Source: Pedobacter polysacchareus (lineage in GTDB: Bacteria; Bacteroidota; Bacteroidia; Sphingobacteriales; Sphingobacteriaceae). From it: a stretch of DNA of 64,000 nucleotides. A model generated the notes under the pieces. It did no database searches and was not told where the DNA came from. It worked only from the letters and a program-made list of their open reading frames with translations. The DNA lies in assembly GCF_019802255.1 (NCBI RefSeq), contig NZ_JAHYSS010000006.1, positions 478,821-542,820 of the forward strand, written 5' to 3'. A program made the position numbers and the translations under genes. Shown here one piece after another: positions 17,396-25,836 of the stretch; the first letter of the stretch is position 1; each line of letters begins with the position of its first letter.

Positions 17396-17730
17396 ACTTA
17401 TAGGGTTTATATTTAATTACTCCAAATTAGCAATTTTTATTTATTAAAGAATTATTTGAATAAAAAATTTCAAATAATTTAAAAAAACATCCAATAATAA
17501 CCTTGTTGACGATAAAATTTGATAATCAACAAATTTATTTCTCTAAACAAACTTATTTACAATTACAATTTGTAACTTTCGTCACATTGATTGCTAAAAG
17601 GACACCAAATGTTAGTTAATTATAAAAACAAACAAGTATTTAACCACATACAGAAGATATTTAACTTAAGGTGATCTGCCTTATTTTGAAATTTCAAATA
17701 AAACATAGCTATTTTTAATTCTTACGCAGA
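17396..17730. promoter_or_regulatory. Divergent promoter region of the lanthipeptide cluster with two TTTGAA/TTCAAA palindromes
   Basis: This very AT-rich 335-bp gap separates lanA (minus) from the two-domain glycosyltransferase (plus) and must hold both promoters. Near lanA is the inverted repeat AATTATTTGAA (17450-17460) / TTCAAATAATT (17469-17479). Near the glycosyltransferase is the perfect 14-bp palindrome TTTGAAATTTCAAA (17685-17698), 33 bp before its ATG. Both share the half-site TTTGAA, so one regulator may bind both arms. No regulator gene is in the cluster. No convincing promoter hexamers were assigned. Confidence 0.5.
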
Positions 17731-19446
17731 ATGATTTTTATAAGCGCTCAACCTGATGAATATTATTTTCTATGGCAATTGGAATTACAGATTTTCAATT
17801 TTAAAAACCTGAACATCGATCTGAACAATGTCCATATCTTAATTGGATACCATGAAGAAAAACAACTAAGTCTGGATTTTCAAGCCTTTAAAAAGAAATA
17901 CAAAAAGCTTAAAATTTATGCCTACCCAGATACTAGAGAGAATAAAAACTACTTATCTTCTCTAAGGCCGCATATACTGACCAAACATTTTGAGCTATTT
18001 CCATGGTTATCAAATGAGGTATTCTTCTATCACGATTCTGACATCATATTTTCACGCCTACCCGATTTCAATTCCTTGATCAAAGGGGACACTTGGTATG
18101 TTTCTGATACCAGAGCCTACCTGGACAGCAATTACATTTTAGAAACAGCTGGTGAAAAGCTATTTCTGGAAATGTGCAATATCGTGGGCATCGCTCCCCA
18201 AACAGTGAAGGAGAATGACAGCCATGCTGGAGGCGCACAATATGTCATCAAAAATCCTACAGCCCACTTCTGGAGCAAACTGGAACTTGACTGCGAAAAA
18301 ATATACGACTTGTTGTCCGATGCTGAAAAAAAGCTAAATAGAGAGGGTTTCGAGGAAAAACCATTCATTCAAAAATGGTGTACAGATATGTGGGCGATTT
18401 GGTGGAATGCGCTGCTTTACAACAAGAAATTTGAGATTCATCACGAAATGAGATTTTGCTGGGCAAACAGCCCGATAGCAGAATGGCACAACACAAACAT
18501 CCTGCATTACACAGGAAGTTCGAAGCTGCAAAATGGAGCTACTTTTAGAAAAGGAGATTATCTTTTATACGCCCCTTTTCATGAGAAATTTGATACGATA
18601 GCCAAAGACAACTGCAGTTACCCACTAGTACAAATGATCAGGAGCTTCGCCAGGGAGAATTTAGTTAAAAAGATAAACCTTAAAGATGTTTCCTTTTTAA
18701 TTCCTATAAAAATTGACTCCCCTGACCGACTGAAAAACATCTATGCCTCCACTTCATTTCTTAGTAAAAACTTCAAGACCAATATCATCGTCATGGAAGT
18801 AGACCAGACGCAAAAAATTGATCCTAAAGACCTGCCTGAGGCCGTTGTTTATATTTTTAAAAAAACTGACAATCCTAGATTATTCAGAACTCAGGTGAAT
18901 AATGAAATGATAAAAATGTCAAACTCCAAATTTATAGCCCTTTACGATGCTGATGTGATCATTCCAGTAAAGCAAATGAACAAAGCCGTAAAAATTCTCA
19001 GGGAAGGCCATCATAAAATTGTTTCACCCTATGATGGAAGCTTTTTAAACATGGACCTTTTGCTGAAAGAAATGTTCCTGAAATTCCAGGACGATGCCTT
19101 TCTGGAAGTCAATAAATATAAAGGCGGAGCATCTAGTAAACGTTCATTCGGAGGCTGTATATTACTGGATAAAGCTGCTTATATCGCAGCGGGCATGGAA
19201 AATGAAAATTTAACTTCATGGGGACCAGACGACATTGAAAGAGTCAAAAGAATGCAAATTCTGGGGCATAAAACCATACGTCTTAAAGGAAACCTCTTTC
19301 ACCTTCATCACGAAAGAAAAACCGACAGTAAGTACAACAATATGACGGATTATGAGAACCTGATGATGGAATATCTTCATGTTTCAGGACTAAACAAAAA
19401 TGAATTATTGAATCATATAGAAAATTGGGAATGGACAAAGAATTAA
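17731..19446 (+). CDS. Two-domain glycosyltransferase of the lanthipeptide cluster
   Basis: A 571-residue protein with two GT-A-like halves. The N-terminal half (1-290) has FFYHDSDIIFSRLPDF near residue 105, with a DSD metal site, and resembles hydroxyproline/serine O-galactosyltransferase-type proteins. The C-terminal half (310-560) has a GT2 start (VSFLIPIKIDSPDRL), a DxD-type YDADVI motif, and WGPDDIERVKRMQ, which matches the acidic acceptor motif of galactosyltransferase-like (Glyco_transf_7C) enzymes. No signal peptide, so it is cytoplasmic. It heads the plus arm, with the LanC-like gene overlapping its end. Sequential addition of two sugars to the peptide is a reasonable inference. Confidence 0.84.
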   Translation: MIFISAQPDEYYFLWQLELQIFNFKNLNIDLNNVHILIGYHEEKQLSLDFQAFKKKYKKLKIYAYPDTRENKNYLSSLRPHILTKHFELFPWLSNEVFFYHDSDIIFSRLPDFNSLIKGDTWYVSDTRAYLDSNYILETAGEKLFLEMCNIVGIAPQTVKENDSHAGGAQYVIKNPTAHFWSKLELDCEKIYDLLSDAEKKLNREGFEEKPFIQKWCTDMWAIWWNALLYNKKFEIHHEMRFCWANSPIAEWHNTNILHYTGSSKLQNGATFRKGDYLLYAPFHEKFDTIAKDNCSYPLVQMIRSFARENLVKKINLKDVSFLIPIKIDSPDRLKNIYASTSFLSKNFKTNIIVMEVDQTQKIDPKDLPEAVVYIFKKTDNPRLFRTQVNNEMIKMSNSKFIALYDADVIIPVKQMNKAVKILREGHHKIVSPYDGSFLNMDLLLKEMFLKFQDDAFLEVNKYKGGASSKRSFGGCILLDKAAYIAAGMENENLTSWGPDDIERVKRMQILGHKTIRLKGNLFHLHHERKTDSKYNNMTDYENLMMEYLHVSGLNKNELLNHIENWEWTKN

Positions 19447-20441
19447 ACAAGCTGAAACAAAAAGATTTAGTCGAAATTCTATCCGATTTAAAAGAATATT
19501 TAAGCAATGCAAAAGGGTCCGGATTATATGAAGGACTAATGGGAGCCTGTATATGCTACTTCATTTTATCAGAAGTCACTGCTGAGCAGAAATACACTAA
19601 ACAAGCAAAGAAACTGCTTGCAAAAATTCAGCAATCCATACCCAATATAGACGACTTTGGTTTTGCAGAAGGCCTGGCAGGAATTGGCTGGGGAGTAGAG
19701 TGGCTGGTTCAGAACAAATTCATAAAAACCAACACAGACCTGGTATTAGAAGATCTGGACGATGTCCTTTATGGATCAGTAGTCTATTCAAAAGATACCT
19801 CCCCATCTCTCGCAGATGGCAGTATCGGAAAAGCACTCTATTTTCTATACAGAATGCAAGCAAATAACCCCCAAAATAACAGGTATAGATTTGTCTGTAA
19901 TCTGGAATGCCTGATTCTCTTATCCGATGAGATCTCAGAAAAATTAACAGATAAAAATACAGGGATCACACAAAAAAATCCCGCTCAGATGATGGATGCT
20001 GAACTGAGGGAAATTGCACAAGGTTTGATACTGATGCTACGCCTTAAAGACAAAAAAATCAATACCGAAACTACGATGGAAACAATAAAGGCTATCCTAT
20101 TATTTCTTGAAAAATACATGCTCCTGCATGCCCAGGAGGATCCTTCCTTACCTAAAGGACCTGGCTTTTTATCCCTGATCCTTGCTTATCAGTTATCCGC
20201 TGAAATTCTTGAAAAAACAACTTTCAGCAGCCAATCCATTTCCGTTAAAGAATATTTAGCACATGCCGGTTTTACTTCAGATACCATTATCAATCTCATT
20301 TCCGAGAAAAGTTTCAGAAATGCCAATGGCAGCACTGCACAGCAGGCAACAATAGCTGGCAGTAGATTTTTGGAAATCCTGCAAAACATCAATTCAATAA
20401 AGAATACAAGTTATGGTTACGAGGCCTTTATGCTAAAATAA
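19431..20441 (+). CDS. LanC-like protein lacking the zinc triad
   Basis: ATG 19431 is used rather than TTG 19425; it overlaps the glycosyltransferase end by 16 bp, which suggests translational coupling. The 336-residue product has the LanC-family N-terminal repeats (SGLYEGLMGACICYFI, then FGFAEGLAGIGWGVEWL and a DLVLEDLDDVLYG helix; DGSIGKALYFLYRM later). Where a cyclase would have CHG it has LPKGPGFLSLILAY, and there is no WCYG, so no zinc ligands are seen. It is related in layout to the 355-residue protein of the minus arm. The position after the glycosyltransferase suggests a structural or substrate-presenting role rather than ring formation. Confidence 0.78.
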   Translation: MDKELNKLKQKDLVEILSDLKEYLSNAKGSGLYEGLMGACICYFILSEVTAEQKYTKQAKKLLAKIQQSIPNIDDFGFAEGLAGIGWGVEWLVQNKFIKTNTDLVLEDLDDVLYGSVVYSKDTSPSLADGSIGKALYFLYRMQANNPQNNRYRFVCNLECLILLSDEISEKLTDKNTGITQKNPAQMMDAELREIAQGLILMLRLKDKKINTETTMETIKAILLFLEKYMLLHAQEDPSLPKGPGFLSLILAYQLSAEILEKTTFSSQSISVKEYLAHAGFTSDTIINLISEKSFRNANGSTAQQATIAGSRFLEILQNINSIKNTSYGYEAFMLK

Positions 20442-20561
20442 AATATTTGGTTATTAGCGTTTTTTTAATCGAACTTTCTAATCATATACCTTTAATTATA
20501 AAAAATATCTTGAATTTTAAATAGTATGTTAGATAAACACTAAAGACACTATATCATAACT

Positions 20562-22763
20562 TTGAAAAAATTCCCTCATTATAAACAACACGATCAAATG
20601 GACTGCGGACCAACCTGCATCCGAATGATCGCTAAATATTACGGCCGTAACTATTCCTTACAGCGTTTGAGAGAGATTTCTGGATTAAACCGGGAGGGCG
20701 TTTCCCTTTTGGGGATCAGTGAAGCTGCCGAAAAGATTGGATTCCGCACCAACGGGGCAAGGCTTAGCGTAAACATGTTACAGCAAGTAGAACTCCCCTG
20801 TATCCTTCACTGGCAGCAAAGGCATTTTGTAGTCCTATATAAAATCAGCGCAAAATCCTCTTCCAAAAAAATCTATCACATTTCAGACCCTGAAAAAGGA
20901 CTGATTGAATATACGGAGACTGAATTTTTAAAAAATTGGACCAGCACACAAAATAACGGCTATTCCGAAGGCATTGCTTTATTGCTATCTCCTGCGCCAG
21001 AATTTTATGACCAGGGAGGAGATCCTAATAAAGGACTTGACCTGACCTACATGCTTCGTTACCTGTTCAACTACAAAAAACTGATCCTTCAACTTTTTGT
21101 TGGACTGGCGGTAGGAAGCTTACTTCAGTTGATCGTTCCATTTTTAACACAATCGGTGGTTGACATTGGAATCAACACCCGCAACCTGAACTTCGTATAC
21201 ATAATACTCATTGCCCAGACCATGCTTTTTCTAGGCAGAATGAGTGTAGACTTTATTCGGGGCTGGATTTTACTCCACATCACCACACGGATCAACATCT
21301 CCATCCTGACCGACTTCCTCATCAAGATGATGAAGTTACCGATGAGTTTCTTTGAGACCAAAATGACCGGTGATATCATGCAGCGAATGAATGACCAGGG
21401 TAGAATCCAGACTTTTCTGACGGGCTCCTCACTAAACACGGTCTTCTCTTTGTTTAACCTTATCGTTTTTGCCTTTGTACTGGCCTATTACAACATGAGT
21501 ATTTTCATGGTATTCCTGGTCAGCAGTGTCTTATATAGCCTTTGGGTGATCTTCTTTTTAAAGAAGCGTCGTGAACTGGATTTCAAACGTTTCGATATCT
21601 CCTCAGAAAACCAAAGTAATATTGTACAGTTGATTGGCGGGATGCAGGAGATCAAACTCAACAATTGTGAGCAACAGAAACGATGGGAATGGGAAAGAAT
21701 CCAGGCAGGTCTTTTCAAGCTCAGTATGAAAAGCCTAGCACTTGGGCAATACCAGCAGTTTGGCACTTTCTTCATCAACGAAGGTAAAAATATCCTGATC
21801 ACTTTTATGGTGGCAAAATTGGTCATAGACGGACAGCTCACTCTTGGTGCAATGATGGCCATCCAGTATATTGTGGGCCAGCTGAATAGTCCTATAGAGC
21901 AGCTTCTTAGTTTCCTGCAACAATTCCAGGATGCAAAAATCAGTTTAGAGCGACTCAATGAGATCCATGAAATGCAGGATGAAGAACCATTGGAAAAAAC
22001 TTTCATCACCGAGCTCCCTCTAAGTAAAACCATTTGTCTGCATAATATGAGTTTCACCTATCCAGGTGCAGGAAATGAACCGGTTCTGGAACACATCAAC
22101 ATGGTCATTCCTGAAGGTAAAACCACTGCGATAGTAGGCATGAGCGGCAGTGGAAAGACCACGATTTTAAAGCTATTACTCCGATTCTATGAACCTCAAA
22201 AAGGAGAAATTAGAGTCGGCAGTAGTCACCTAACACAAATCGGCTACCGATTTTGGCGCGGCAAATGCGGAATAGTGATGCAGGATGGTTTTATCTTTTC
22301 CGACACCATTGCCAGAAACATTGCTGTGGGAGATGAATACCCTGACATGCTGAAACTGATGCACGCCATTGAAGTGGCCAACATCAGAGATTTCATAGAA
22401 GAATTACCATTAGGCTTAAATACAAAAATCGGAGCAGCGGGAAACGGCATTAGTCAGGGCCAGCGACAGCGGATACTGATTGCCAGAGCCGTCTACAAAG
22501 ACCCGGAATACATCTTCTTTGATGAGGCAACTAATGCTTTGGATGCCAATAATGAAAAGGTGATCATGGAAAATCTTGATGCCTTTTTTAAAGGAAAAAC
22601 GGTAGTCGTGGTAGCCCACCGACTGAGCACTGTAAAAAATGCTGACAACATCATTGTACTGGACAAGGGAATCATCATAGAGCAGGGTACACATCAGGAA
22701 TTAGTAAATTCTAATGGGGAATACTACCAACTAGTCAAAAATCAATTGGAATTAGGGGTATAA
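20562..22763 (+). CDS. C39-peptidase bacteriocin ABC transporter (LanT-type)
   Basis: A 733-residue peptidase-containing ABC transporter. The N-terminal C39 domain has catalytic Cys15 (DCGPTC), His near 88 (RHFVVLY) and Asp near 109 (ISDPEKG). Five to six TM segments lie at about residues 165-440. The ATPase has Walker A GMSGSGKTT near 526, a variant signature ISQGQRQ near 631 (instead of LSGGQ), and Walker B YIFFDEATNALD near 652. It cleaves the LanA leader after GG and exports the core. The start is a TTG at 20562; the only in-frame upstream ATG (20526) meets a stop after five codons. The HlyD gene begins 1 bp after its stop. Confidence 0.95.
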   Translation: MKKFPHYKQHDQMDCGPTCIRMIAKYYGRNYSLQRLREISGLNREGVSLLGISEAAEKIGFRTNGARLSVNMLQQVELPCILHWQQRHFVVLYKISAKSSSKKIYHISDPEKGLIEYTETEFLKNWTSTQNNGYSEGIALLLSPAPEFYDQGGDPNKGLDLTYMLRYLFNYKKLILQLFVGLAVGSLLQLIVPFLTQSVVDIGINTRNLNFVYIILIAQTMLFLGRMSVDFIRGWILLHITTRINISILTDFLIKMMKLPMSFFETKMTGDIMQRMNDQGRIQTFLTGSSLNTVFSLFNLIVFAFVLAYYNMSIFMVFLVSSVLYSLWVIFFLKKRRELDFKRFDISSENQSNIVQLIGGMQEIKLNNCEQQKRWEWERIQAGLFKLSMKSLALGQYQQFGTFFINEGKNILITFMVAKLVIDGQLTLGAMMAIQYIVGQLNSPIEQLLSFLQQFQDAKISLERLNEIHEMQDEEPLEKTFITELPLSKTICLHNMSFTYPGAGNEPVLEHINMVIPEGKTTAIVGMSGSGKTTILKLLLRFYEPQKGEIRVGSSHLTQIGYRFWRGKCGIVMQDGFIFSDTIARNIAVGDEYPDMLKLMHAIEVANIRDFIEELPLGLNTKIGAAGNGISQGQRQRILIARAVYKDPEYIFFDEATNALDANNEKVIMENLDAFFKGKTVVVVAHRLSTVKNADNIIVLDKGIIIEQGTHQELVNSNGEYYQLVKNQLELGV

Positions 22764-22764
22764 C

Positions 22765-24081
22765 ATGGAAAAGAAAGAAGAAGAGACATTAACAAACAAG
22801 GATGCTCAGTTCGGTGAGTTAGAGCTGAACAGTGAAGAAATACACGAGATCATTACAGCTGTTCCTTCCTGGATACTCAGATGGGGCATTACGCTGGTCT
22901 TTGGAATCCTTTTGTCCATCGTTTTAGCCTCTGCCTTTATCCAATACCCTGATGTAATCAAGACCAACCTCAAGATAAATTCACTAAATGCTCCGAAGTC
23001 CGTAATGGTAAAACAGACCGGAAAAATCGTTGCGCTATTGGTTAAGGAGGGCGCAGTAGTCAGTCAATATCAACCTTTAGCTTTTATGGAAAGTACAGCG
23101 AGCCATAACGATGTGCTGCAGCTGCACAAAGAACTATCAGCCCGAAGTACTGCCCTAAATAATAACGGAACATTTGTAAACCTGAATTTAACGAATTTGA
23201 ACCTTGGTGAATTGCAGGCTGCTTATCAAAACTTTTATCAGCAATACCTGCAATATGTTTCCGCACAAAATGGCGGTTACTACCTGAACAGGAGGATTTA
23301 TCTGGAACAGGACCTGAAAGAAATCGAGAAAATAAAACAGCAGATCATTAGCCAGCAAAAAATACAGGAAATGGAATATGCTAATGTGGAACATGAATTT
23401 GAATCCTACAAAAAGCTGTACCAAAAAGGGGTGGTTTCTACCAGCGAATACAAACAACAAGAGAATAAATATTTGTCGGGCAAATATCCATTGCAGCAGA
23501 GCGCAACGGCTTTATTGAACAACAACACAAACTATGCAGCCAAACAAAAAGAAATCCTCGAACTGGAACACACGATACAGGAAGAACGGGTCAAATTTGT
23601 GCAGTCACTAAACAATATGTTAACCGAGACCGATGGCTGGATCAACCAACATATTTTAAGGGCACCAGTAGCAGGAAAAGTAAGCTATGCAGGTATCGTA
23701 CAGGAAAATCAAATGGTCAACAGCGGACAGGAGTTATTCATGATCAACCCCTCAAATACAGATTTCTTTGGGGAAGTCTATATTCCTCAGTACAACATGG
23801 GGAAAATACGGATCGGTCAGCGTACCTTGGTTAAAATGAGAAGTTTTCCATTTGAGCAGTATGGACTCATCAGAGGTAAACTGAACTATATTTCTGATGT
23901 CGCTTTTAAAGACAGTGTATTTATTGCTAAGATTAGCCTCGAACAATTTGAAAACAAAGATCCGGAGCATAAAATTGTGTTGAAAAACGGAATGCAGGCC
24001 GATGCCGAGATCATTACAGAAGAAAGCTCTCTTTTGCAAAGATTTTTGAGGAACATCACTAAAATGTTGAATAGTAATTGA
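22765..24081 (+). CDS. HlyD-family periplasmic adaptor
   Basis: A 438-residue membrane-fusion protein: a short cytoplasmic N-terminus, one TM helix (about residues 37-58), a lipoyl-type half-motif (MVKQTGKIVALLVKEGAVVSQYQ), a long coiled coil (about 110-290) and a second lipoyl/beta-barrel part (HILRAPVAGKVSYAG, then GQRTLVKMRSFPFEQYG). It links the inner-membrane C39 transporter to an outer-membrane TolC-like channel, as in type I secretion. No TolC gene is in the window, so a chromosomal channel must be shared. Start is 1 bp after the transporter stop. Confidence 0.94.
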   Translation: MEKKEEETLTNKDAQFGELELNSEEIHEIITAVPSWILRWGITLVFGILLSIVLASAFIQYPDVIKTNLKINSLNAPKSVMVKQTGKIVALLVKEGAVVSQYQPLAFMESTASHNDVLQLHKELSARSTALNNNGTFVNLNLTNLNLGELQAAYQNFYQQYLQYVSAQNGGYYLNRRIYLEQDLKEIEKIKQQIISQQKIQEMEYANVEHEFESYKKLYQKGVVSTSEYKQQENKYLSGKYPLQQSATALLNNNTNYAAKQKEILELEHTIQEERVKFVQSLNNMLTETDGWINQHILRAPVAGKVSYAGIVQENQMVNSGQELFMINPSNTDFFGEVYIPQYNMGKIRIGQRTLVKMRSFPFEQYGLIRGKLNYISDVAFKDSVFIAKISLEQFENKDPEHKIVLKNGMQADAEIITEESSLLQRFLRNITKMLNSN

Positions 24082-24100
24082 TTTAAAAAACTAATCGACC

Positions 24101-24895
24101 ATGGCAAATTCAAAAATTGCAGCTGGTATTAAGACGGACAAAAGTAAGGAAGAGAACAATGAACTCGTGTTTTCCTACCTGACACTCCGAAATCTGATTG
24201 GTTTCAGCGGAATTCTCCTTCCTTTGGTTTTAGCAATAGCGCCAAAAAGACCCTCCGATTATTACGGCATTGAACCCTCGATAAGCGATTACTTTTATAC
24301 GGATCGCGGAGATATCCTTGTTGCGGTACTCTGCATTCTGGGTGCTTTTCTAATCACCTACAAAGGATACACCTGGAAAGAACAGTTATTAACTTTCATC
24401 GCTGGCATCTGCAGCATTGGTATCGCATTGGTACCCACAAAAATGAATTGCCTGGAATGCAAGCTGAGCATACATACTGGAAATGGCGGAATCTTTAGCT
24501 TTATGGCCGGAACAGCCTGGCATTTTTCATTTGCAGCAATATTCCTCCTATGCCTGGCCATCATGTCGCTGGTATTTTTCACTAAAGGCAGGGAGGAGGA
24601 TTACTATCAGCAAGCCGGCGGTAATTTTACTCAAAAGGCAAAAAGAAATGTCGTTTATAAAGTATCCGGCTGGATCATTATCGGCTCCCTCCTCATCTTA
24701 GGTTTGTACTTTCTGATAAAGCCTGACCTTGGTCAAATCCCTATAGTATTTGCTTTTGAAGCTTTAGCGGTCGTAGCATTTGGCTTTTCATGGATTACAA
24801 AAGGACAAACGTTATGGCCGGATGGGGAGCATTACCTGACAAAAGGAATCCATAAGGTAAAAAAAATGCTCCAATCTCCCCCTGAGTACGGTTAA
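24101..24895 (+). CDS. Polytopic membrane protein, candidate immunity or processing factor
   Basis: A 264-residue protein with six to seven hydrophobic segments (about 33-52, 71-89, 95-113, 135-163, 187-206, 213-233). A polar loop contains DYFYTDRGD, and a periplasmic-looking loop holds NCLECK, a Cys pair, then a GTAWHFSFAA segment. I do not recognise a family with certainty; it resembles small uncharacterised Bacteroidota DUF998-like membrane proteins. It follows the HlyD gene by 19 bp and ends the plus arm. No LanFEG or LanI homologue is present, so self-protection may rest on this protein. That is inference only. Confidence 0.7.
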   Translation: MANSKIAAGIKTDKSKEENNELVFSYLTLRNLIGFSGILLPLVLAIAPKRPSDYYGIEPSISDYFYTDRGDILVAVLCILGAFLITYKGYTWKEQLLTFIAGICSIGIALVPTKMNCLECKLSIHTGNGGIFSFMAGTAWHFSFAAIFLLCLAIMSLVFFTKGREEDYYQQAGGNFTQKAKRNVVYKVSGWIIIGSLLILGLYFLIKPDLGQIPIVFAFEALAVVAFGFSWITKGQTLWPDGEHYLTKGIHKVKKMLQSPPEYG

Positions 24896-24969
24896 AGCAT
24901 CACAGCGTTTCAGCATTAACTTTTACCCAGCCGAAACAATGATGCCCTAGAATATACCTTACCAGCGAT

Positions 24970-25001
24970 TGCAATTATATGCAACATTGCTTATAATTGC
25001 A
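24970..25001. promoter_or_regulatory. Inverted repeat before the DUF1080 gene
   Basis: TGCAATTATA (24970-24979) and TATAATTGCA (24992-25001) are perfect 10-bp arms with a 12-bp spacer, 76 bp upstream of the DUF1080 ATG. The TTGCA half-site resembles the TTTGCA repeats before the MFS gene, so both could be bound by the DeoR-type regulator encoded between them. Confidence 0.45.
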
Positions 25002-25076
25002 TAAAGATTTTTAATTTACAATACAACATCTTTAACTCGAACCTTTCCAACTCCAAACTAATATTATACTCATTTT

Positions 25077-25817
25077 ATGAAAAAAACCAAGATATTTCTC
25101 TGTGCCGCAACACTCCTCAGTGTAGTCCTGAGTTCCTGCAGCTCAACGAAACTGAAAGACAATGAACTCTCCAAGGAAGAGAAAGCGCAAGGCTATGAAC
25201 TGCTATTCGATGGTAAAACTTTAAATGGCTGGCATGTTTACAATCAGGGCAAAATTACCTCTTCCTGGGTGGCTCAGGATGGAGAATTAACCTGTCTACC
25301 TGGTACAGATGCCAGACATGGAGACCTTGTAACTGATCAGGAGTTTGACAATTATGAATTCCAATTCGATTGGAAAATCTCCAAAGAAGGAAACAGCGGA
25401 GTATTCATCAATGTGCTGGAACGGGAAGATATCCCTACTGCATGGACCTCAGGCCCGGAATACCAACTCCTCGACAAAGAGCATCAGGATTACCACAAGG
25501 AAATGAAACGCCCAGGCTGTCTTTACAATTTCTCTGCCCAGTTGAACCCAGCAGAGGTTAAGCCCTCAAACGAATGGAACCATTCGGTGATCAGACAACA
25601 GGATGGAAAGATGGAATTTATGCTCAACGGTATCGCAACTGCAAAACAACACTTCAATACCCCTGAATGGAAAACAGCGGTTGCCAATAGCAGTTTCAAG
25701 CATTTTCCAGCATTCGGTACGCAAATCAAAGGTCGTATTGCCTTACAGGATTGGAATAAAGGTGTGTCCTTTAAAAACCTAAAAATAAGAAAGCTGGAAA
25801 AGACCGCAGCGCTATAA
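25077..25817 (+). CDS. DUF1080 (3-keto-disaccharide hydrolase-type) lipoprotein
   Basis: A 246-residue lipoprotein with signal MKKTKIFLCAATLLSVVLSSC and the lipid-anchored Cys at residue 21. The mature part is a single concanavalin-like DUF1080 domain, with the opening YELLFDGKTLNGWHVY, then ELTCLPGTDARHGDLVTDQ, YEFQFDWKISKEGNSGVFI and the closing strand GRIALQDWN. Members act as 3-keto-glucoside lyases/hydrolases or sugar-binding modules. It lies 181 bp after the lanthipeptide arm and is not part of it. A GFDH-like oxidoreductase that would make the 3-keto substrate is not seen nearby. Confidence 0.9.
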   Translation: MKKTKIFLCAATLLSVVLSSCSSTKLKDNELSKEEKAQGYELLFDGKTLNGWHVYNQGKITSSWVAQDGELTCLPGTDARHGDLVTDQEFDNYEFQFDWKISKEGNSGVFINVLEREDIPTAWTSGPEYQLLDKEHQDYHKEMKRPGCLYNFSAQLNPAEVKPSNEWNHSVIRQQDGKMEFMLNGIATAKQHFNTPEWKTAVANSSFKHFPAFGTQIKGRIALQDWNKGVSFKNLKIRKLEKTAAL

Positions 25818-25836
25818 ACCGGCGGCAGTAAAATAA

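Noticed and set aside
21125..22057. Antisense open frames of 104 and 189 codons within the C39 transporter
   Set aside because: They lie entirely inside a strongly supported ABC transporter, have no recognisable domain and no credible leader; shadow frames.
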